Source: Nonomuraea glycinis (GTDB lineage: Bacteria > Actinomycetota > Actinomycetes > Streptosporangiales > Streptosporangiaceae). Taken from it: a stretch of DNA of 64,000 bases. Position numbers and translations under genes: made by a program. Below the pieces are notes generated by a model. That model was not told the DNA's origin. It did no database searches and worked only from the letters and a program-made list of their open reading frames with translations. Position 1 is the first letter of the stretch, and every line of letters starts with the position of its first letter. Below, one piece after another: positions 60,709-64,000 of the stretch. Location of the stretch: the NCBI RefSeq assembly GCF_014646515.1, contig NZ_BMNK01000007.1, positions 126,398-190,397 on the forward strand. The letters run 5' to 3'.

Positions 60709-60905
60709 CGCCCGCGCCCGCCCAGCCCTCGCTCCCGCCGGCTCCCGCGCCCGCCCGCTCCTTCCGCTCCCGATCCTTTCCCCTCCCGGTCCCTTCGCTC
60801 CCGCCTGCTTCCGCGCCAGCCCGCTCCTTCCGCTCCCGGTCCTTCGCTCCCGCTTGCTTCCGCTCCCGCCCGGTCCCGCGGTCGTGCCCGTCGGGTGCCG
60901 TCGCT
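60709..60905. other. Noncoding C/T-rich tract
   Basis: About 170 bp on the plus strand made mainly of CT-rich repeats such as CGCTCCTTCCGCTCCCGGTCC, repeated with variation. The opposite strand is purine-rich, so triplex or slipped DNA is possible. I see no gene. The frames through it are low-complexity. Confidence 0.6.
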
Positions 60906-60951
60906 CACTGTCAGTGATGGGCGCCGTACGGTGACCTCGGTCGCAGGCGGG

Positions 60952-60985
60952 CCCGTACGGGATGGTCTGGTCTTCCCCTAGGGGA
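60952..60985. promoter_or_regulatory. Palindromic elements upstream of the small membrane protein gene
   Basis: CCCGTACGGGATGG at 60952-60965 repeats the 14-mer found at 21320. Next to it TCCCCTAGGGGA (60974-60985) is a perfect 12-bp palindrome. They lie about 80-115 bp before the ATG at 61068 and may be regulator sites. Confidence 0.35.
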
Positions 60986-61067
60986 CGGGTGGTTCTCGCG
61001 GAGGAGGAGCACGCGCCATATCGCGTGCCAGGATGGAGGGGTAGCCGAAGACGGAGGGTGGCCCCGA

Positions 61068-61568
61068 ATGCCTTTTGACCAGATCGCATGGTTCCCGCTG
61101 TGCGTGGGACTGACCGTGGCCGGGCTGGTGCTGAGCTTCATGGCGTTCCGGCGCCGGGGCGCGGCATCCGGGATGCGGGTGGCCGCGTGGGCGTTGCTGC
61201 CGCTGGCCGCCTATCTGACGAACGCGCTGCAGGCGCTGTGGACCATCGGCTCGACCCTCGTGGGTTTCGTGACGAGCCTGGTATTCAACCCGCTGGTGTG
61301 GGCGGGCGTGGCCGTGGCCGGGCTGTCGGTGGTGCTGTTCGTGGTGTCCGGTGTGCTGCGGGGGCGCAAGCTGGCCAAGGCGGGCGGCGGCAAGAAGGCC
61401 GGCGAGGCGGCGGCCGAGGCCCCTGCGGGCCGGCAGGCGCCCGCGGGCCGGCAAGCTCCGGCGGCGCGGCCGGCGGCGGCCAAGCCGGCGGTCGAGTCGA
61501 AGAAGAAGAGCGCCGACGACGACTTCTCCGACATCGAAGATCTCCTCAAGAAGCGGGGCATCAGTTAG
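61068..61568 (+). CDS. Small membrane protein with Ala/Pro/Lys-rich cytoplasmic tail, unknown function
   Basis: 166 aa. Three hydrophobic segments (about 8-25, 38-60 and 64-95) are followed by a basic RGRKLAKAGGGKK stretch, an APAGRQAPAGRQAPA repeat and a C-terminal DDFSDIEDLLKKRGIS. The short conserved-looking acidic end may be a protein-interaction tag. Not a family I can name. GGAGGG lies 10 nt before the ATG. Confidence 0.72.
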   Translation: MPFDQIAWFPLCVGLTVAGLVLSFMAFRRRGAASGMRVAAWALLPLAAYLTNALQALWTIGSTLVGFVTSLVFNPLVWAGVAVAGLSVVLFVVSGVLRGRKLAKAGGGKKAGEAAAEAPAGRQAPAGRQAPAARPAAAKPAVESKKKSADDDFSDIEDLLKKRGIS

Positions 61569-61790
61569 CCCGCTGTGTCACAGTTCCGGGACGTAACCGA
61601 GACTGGTCCCAGACAAACTCCGCAAGATCGATACGAATGAGTTTCGCGACAATCACAGTTGAGCCACATAGCTGCCCTAGGGACTAGTCAGCGCAGCTCA
61701 GGGCATAGATCCTGCCTCCTGAGGTCGCGACGAGCGGTCTGTATCAAGAACGCACAGACAACGTCGTCTGAAATCAGGGGGCAATCCGGC

Positions 61791-62783
61791 ATGACCGCAC
61801 CGCTAGACGTTTCCGGTTCGGCTTCCGAAGCGCAGCCGGAGGTCGTGCTCACGGGAGCGGGGCAGGCCGTCCAGGGACGATCCCTCACCGGGATCGCCTG
61901 GATGCGGCTGCGCCGGGACAAGGTCGCGCTGACCGGCGGGATCACCGTGCTCCTGCTGGTTCTGGTGGCCGTCTTCGCGACACCGATCATCGCGCTGTTC
62001 GGGCATCCGCCGCTGGAGTTCCACCAGGACATGATCGACTCATCCACGTTGCTGCCCAAGGGCGACTTCGGCGGCATGGGCTCCGAATACCTGCTCGGCG
62101 TCGAGCCCGTCAACGGCCGTGACATCTTCAGCCGGATCGTGGCCGGCGCCGGCATCTCGTTGCTGATCGGCTTCCTGGCCACGCTCGTGTCGGTGCTCAT
62201 CGGCACCGTGATGGGCGTCGTCGCCGGCTACTTCGGCGGCTGGGTCGACCAGGTCATCGGCCGCCTGATGGACGTCTTCCTCGCCTTCCCGCTGCTGGTC
62301 TTCGCGATCGCGCTGGCCGGCGTCGTCCCCGACAAGGGGTTCGGCCTGGAGGGCAACGGGCTGCGCATCGCGATGCTGATCTTCATCATCGGCTTCTTCA
62401 GCTGGCCCAGCATCGGCCGCATCGTCCGCGGCCAGACCCTGTCCCTGCGCGAGCGCGAGTTCGTCGACGCGGCGCGGAGCCTGGGCGCCCGCAACGGCTA
62501 CATCCTGTTCCGTGAGATCCTGCCGAACCTGATCGCGCCGATCCTGGTCTACGCGACGCTGCTGATCCCGGCCAACATTCTGTTCGAGGCGGCGCTGTCG
62601 TTCCTCGGCGTCGGCATCAACCCGCCCACCCCCACCTGGGGTGGCATGCTCTCGGAGGCGGTGCGCTTCTACACGCTGCCGCACTTCGTGATCTTCCCCG
62701 GTCTGGCGATCTTCGTCACGGTTCTGGCCTTCAACCTGTTCGGCGACGGGCTGAGGGACGCCTTCGACCCGCGGGCGCACTGA
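61791..62783 (+). CDS. Dipeptide/oligopeptide ABC transporter permease (DppC/OppC)
   Basis: 330 aa. An N-terminal OppC_N segment (RGRSLTGIAWMRLRRDKVAL) and first helix, then a long extracytoplasmic loop with YLLGVEPVNGRDIFSRI, and five more helices. The EAA loop is EFVDAARSLGARNGYILFREILPN. The true start is the ATG at 61791 with AGGGGG 9 nt before. It precedes a substrate-binding protein; the partner DppB permease is probably further right or elsewhere. Substrate: peptide or a similar solute. Confidence 0.9.
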   Translation: MTAPLDVSGSASEAQPEVVLTGAGQAVQGRSLTGIAWMRLRRDKVALTGGITVLLLVLVAVFATPIIALFGHPPLEFHQDMIDSSTLLPKGDFGGMGSEYLLGVEPVNGRDIFSRIVAGAGISLLIGFLATLVSVLIGTVMGVVAGYFGGWVDQVIGRLMDVFLAFPLLVFAIALAGVVPDKGFGLEGNGLRIAMLIFIIGFFSWPSIGRIVRGQTLSLREREFVDAARSLGARNGYILFREILPNLIAPILVYATLLIPANILFEAALSFLGVGINPPTPTWGGMLSEAVRFYTLPHFVIFPGLAIFVTVLAFNLFGDGLRDAFDPRAH

Positions 62784-62830
62784 CCCTTCGCCCATGCTCC
62801 ATCCCCATCTCCACTAACAAGGGGTAGTGA

Positions 62831-64000
62831 ATGAAAAGGAAATCCGCACTGGCGGCGGCCGCGACAGCGGCACTCGCCTTGGTGCTCTCCGCCTGTGGCG
62901 GCGGAGGGGGCGGCACAACCCAGCCGGCCCAGTCCGCTTCGGGCGCCGCCGCGCAACCCGTGGCGAACGCCGCGCTGACCGAGGTGTTCAACCCCTCGAC
63001 CAAGAAGGGCGGCACCCTCAAGGCCGCCCACTCCGCCGACTGGGACAGCCTCGACCCGGGCGACACCTACTACGGCTACTCGTTCAACTTCGGCCGGTTC
63101 TACTGGCGGACGCTGACGATGTACAAGCCGGGTCCCGGCCCTGACGGCAACACGGTCATCCCTGACCTCGCCGAGTCGCTGGGTGAGCCGAGCGACGAGG
63201 GCAAGACCTGGACGTACAAGATCAAGCCTGGTCTGAAGTACGAGGACGGCACGCCGATCGGGGCGAAGGACGTCGCCTACGCGGTGGCCAGGACCTTCGA
63301 CAAGGAGACCTTCCCGCACGGCCCGTCCTACCTGAACGAGCTGCTGGACTGGCCGAAGGACTTCAAGGGCGTCTACAAGACCCCTGACGTCGACTACAAG
63401 TCGGCCGTCGAGGCGACGGACGACACGACGGTCGTCTTCCACCTGAAGAAGCCGTTCGCGTCCATGGACTACATCGTCCAGATGCCGATGACCGCTCCGG
63501 TGCCCAAGGACAAGGACACCGGCGCGAAGTACCGTGAGAAGATCATCTCCTCCGGGCCGTACAAGTTCGAGACGAACGAGATCGGTAAGAAGTTCGCGCT
63601 GGTCCGCAACGACCAGTGGGACCCGGCGACCGACCCGAACCGTCCCGCGCTGCCGGACCGCATCGAGGTCCAGCTCAACGTCAACGCCGACGACCTGGAC
63701 AACCAGCTCATCTCCGGAGACATCCACCTCGACATCCCGGGCACCGGTCTGCAGCCGGCCGCGCTGGGCAAGGTCCTGCCGGACCCGGCCCTGAAGGCGC
63801 GTACGGACAACCCGACCATCCCCAGGCTCTGGTACATCTCCGTCATCCCGGACAACCCGCCCCTGGACAACGTCGACTGCCGCAAGGCCGTGATGTACGC
63901 CGCGGACCGCGTCGCCAACCAGACCGCCTACGGAGGCGAGGTCGCCGGCGGCGAGATCGCCACCAACGTGATGCCGCCGCCCATCGTCGGCCAGGAGAAG
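62831..64000 (+). CDS. Peptide/nickel-type ABC substrate-binding lipoprotein (SBP family 5), partial
   Basis: Runs off the right edge; 390 codons are visible. A lipoprotein signal MKRKSALAAA to LSAC gives C22, followed by a Gly/Ser linker. KKGGTLKAAHSADWDSLDPGDTYY, DLAESLGEPSDEGKTWTYKIKPGLKYEDGTPI and AKDVAYAVAR are the family-5 signature (DppA/OppA). The next part with ADRVANQTAY is cut by the window. It probably feeds the permease encoded 47 bp upstream. Confidence 0.93.
   Translation, partial: MKRKSALAAAATAALALVLSACGGGGGGTTQPAQSASGAAAQPVANAALTEVFNPSTKKGGTLKAAHSADWDSLDPGDTYYGYSFNFGRFYWRTLTMYKPGPGPDGNTVIPDLAESLGEPSDEGKTWTYKIKPGLKYEDGTPIGAKDVAYAVARTFDKETFPHGPSYLNELLDWPKDFKGVYKTPDVDYKSAVEATDDTTVVFHLKKPFASMDYIVQMPMTAPVPKDKDTGAKYREKIISSGPYKFETNEIGKKFALVRNDQWDPATDPNRPALPDRIEVQLNVNADDLDNQLISGDIHLDIPGTGLQPAALGKVLPDPALKARTDNPTIPRLWYISVIPDNPPLDNVDCRKAVMYAADRVANQTAYGGEVAGGEIATNVMPPPIVGQEK

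Noticed and set aside
60974..60985. TCCCCTAGGGGA as a phage or integrase attachment site
   Set aside because: No integrase, tRNA end or direct-repeat partner is present; a regulator site is simpler.

Overview
High-GC DNA with GTG starts, overlapping stop/start codons, WhiB, mycothiol ligase (MshC), PAC2, DUF3090, DUF3099 and the fabG-fabI pair point to a filamentous actinobacterium, probably Streptosporangiaceae-like (for example Nonomuraea); the genus is inference. I see no rRNA, tRNA, CRISPR array, prophage or insertion sequence. The window reads as chromosome with several accessory metabolic islands.

Layout. 16-2579 (-): a GT9 glycosyltransferase and a bifunctional HldE-type heptose kinase/nucleotidyltransferase. 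2770-3111 (+): a YCII-type protein. 3199-9061 (-): a six-gene stressosome operon (RsbR, RsbS, RsbT, an ATPase/PP2C phosphatase, a hybrid histidine kinase, a receiver/GAF/SpoIIE phosphatase). 9256-11513: a divergent TetR/MFS efflux pair. 11522-17584 (-): a six-gene ABC importer in the order of the rhizobial glycerol transporter GlpSTPQUV. 17815-19294 (+): small secreted proteins around a UPF0114 membrane protein. 19560-21260 (+): a GH10-FnIII-CBM2 xylanase behind xylanase-type operator palindromes. 21379-23937 (+): a PLP decarboxylase and a short IucA/IucC-type synthetase. 23924-27902: aroQ, rtcB, an APH-fold kinase, moaA, DUF6457. 28067-28208 (-): a probable three-hairpin structured RNA with its own promoter. 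28216-40416: housekeeping genes (DUF3099, dodecin, an Ntn-hydrolase lipoprotein, tldE/tldD, fabG/fabI, an aldo/keto reductase, a phosphatase/DUF3090/SCO1664-family trio, a TANGO2-like protein, mshC).

40623-52032 is the main accessory island: a nine-gene translationally coupled operon (carbamoyltransferase, GT2, GT9, GT4, GmhA, HldE, SDR, GT9, NAD-epimerase) divergent from gmhB, another glycosyltransferase and whiB. Together GmhA, HldE and GmhB can make an activated D-glycero-D-manno-heptose, and the transferases could build a carbamoylated heptose-containing glycan. A hyphenated inverted repeat in the leader of this operon recurs ahead of the other hldE gene 47 kb away, suggesting co-regulation.

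51968-64000: peptide deformylase, HemD fused to a winged helix, a sirohydrochlorin-chelatase-like gene, a TetR-like protein lacking its HTH, PAC2, metH, a HAD phosphatase, a small membrane protein, and a dipeptide-type ABC permease plus substrate-binding protein that runs off the window.

A recurring oddity is tandem duplication of gene 3' ends, including the stop codon, with units of 18-50 bp. It is seen after the SpoIIE-phosphatase gene, tldE, mshC, the NAD-epimerase gene and hemD; related degenerate arrays lie near 54.7 and 59.9 kb.
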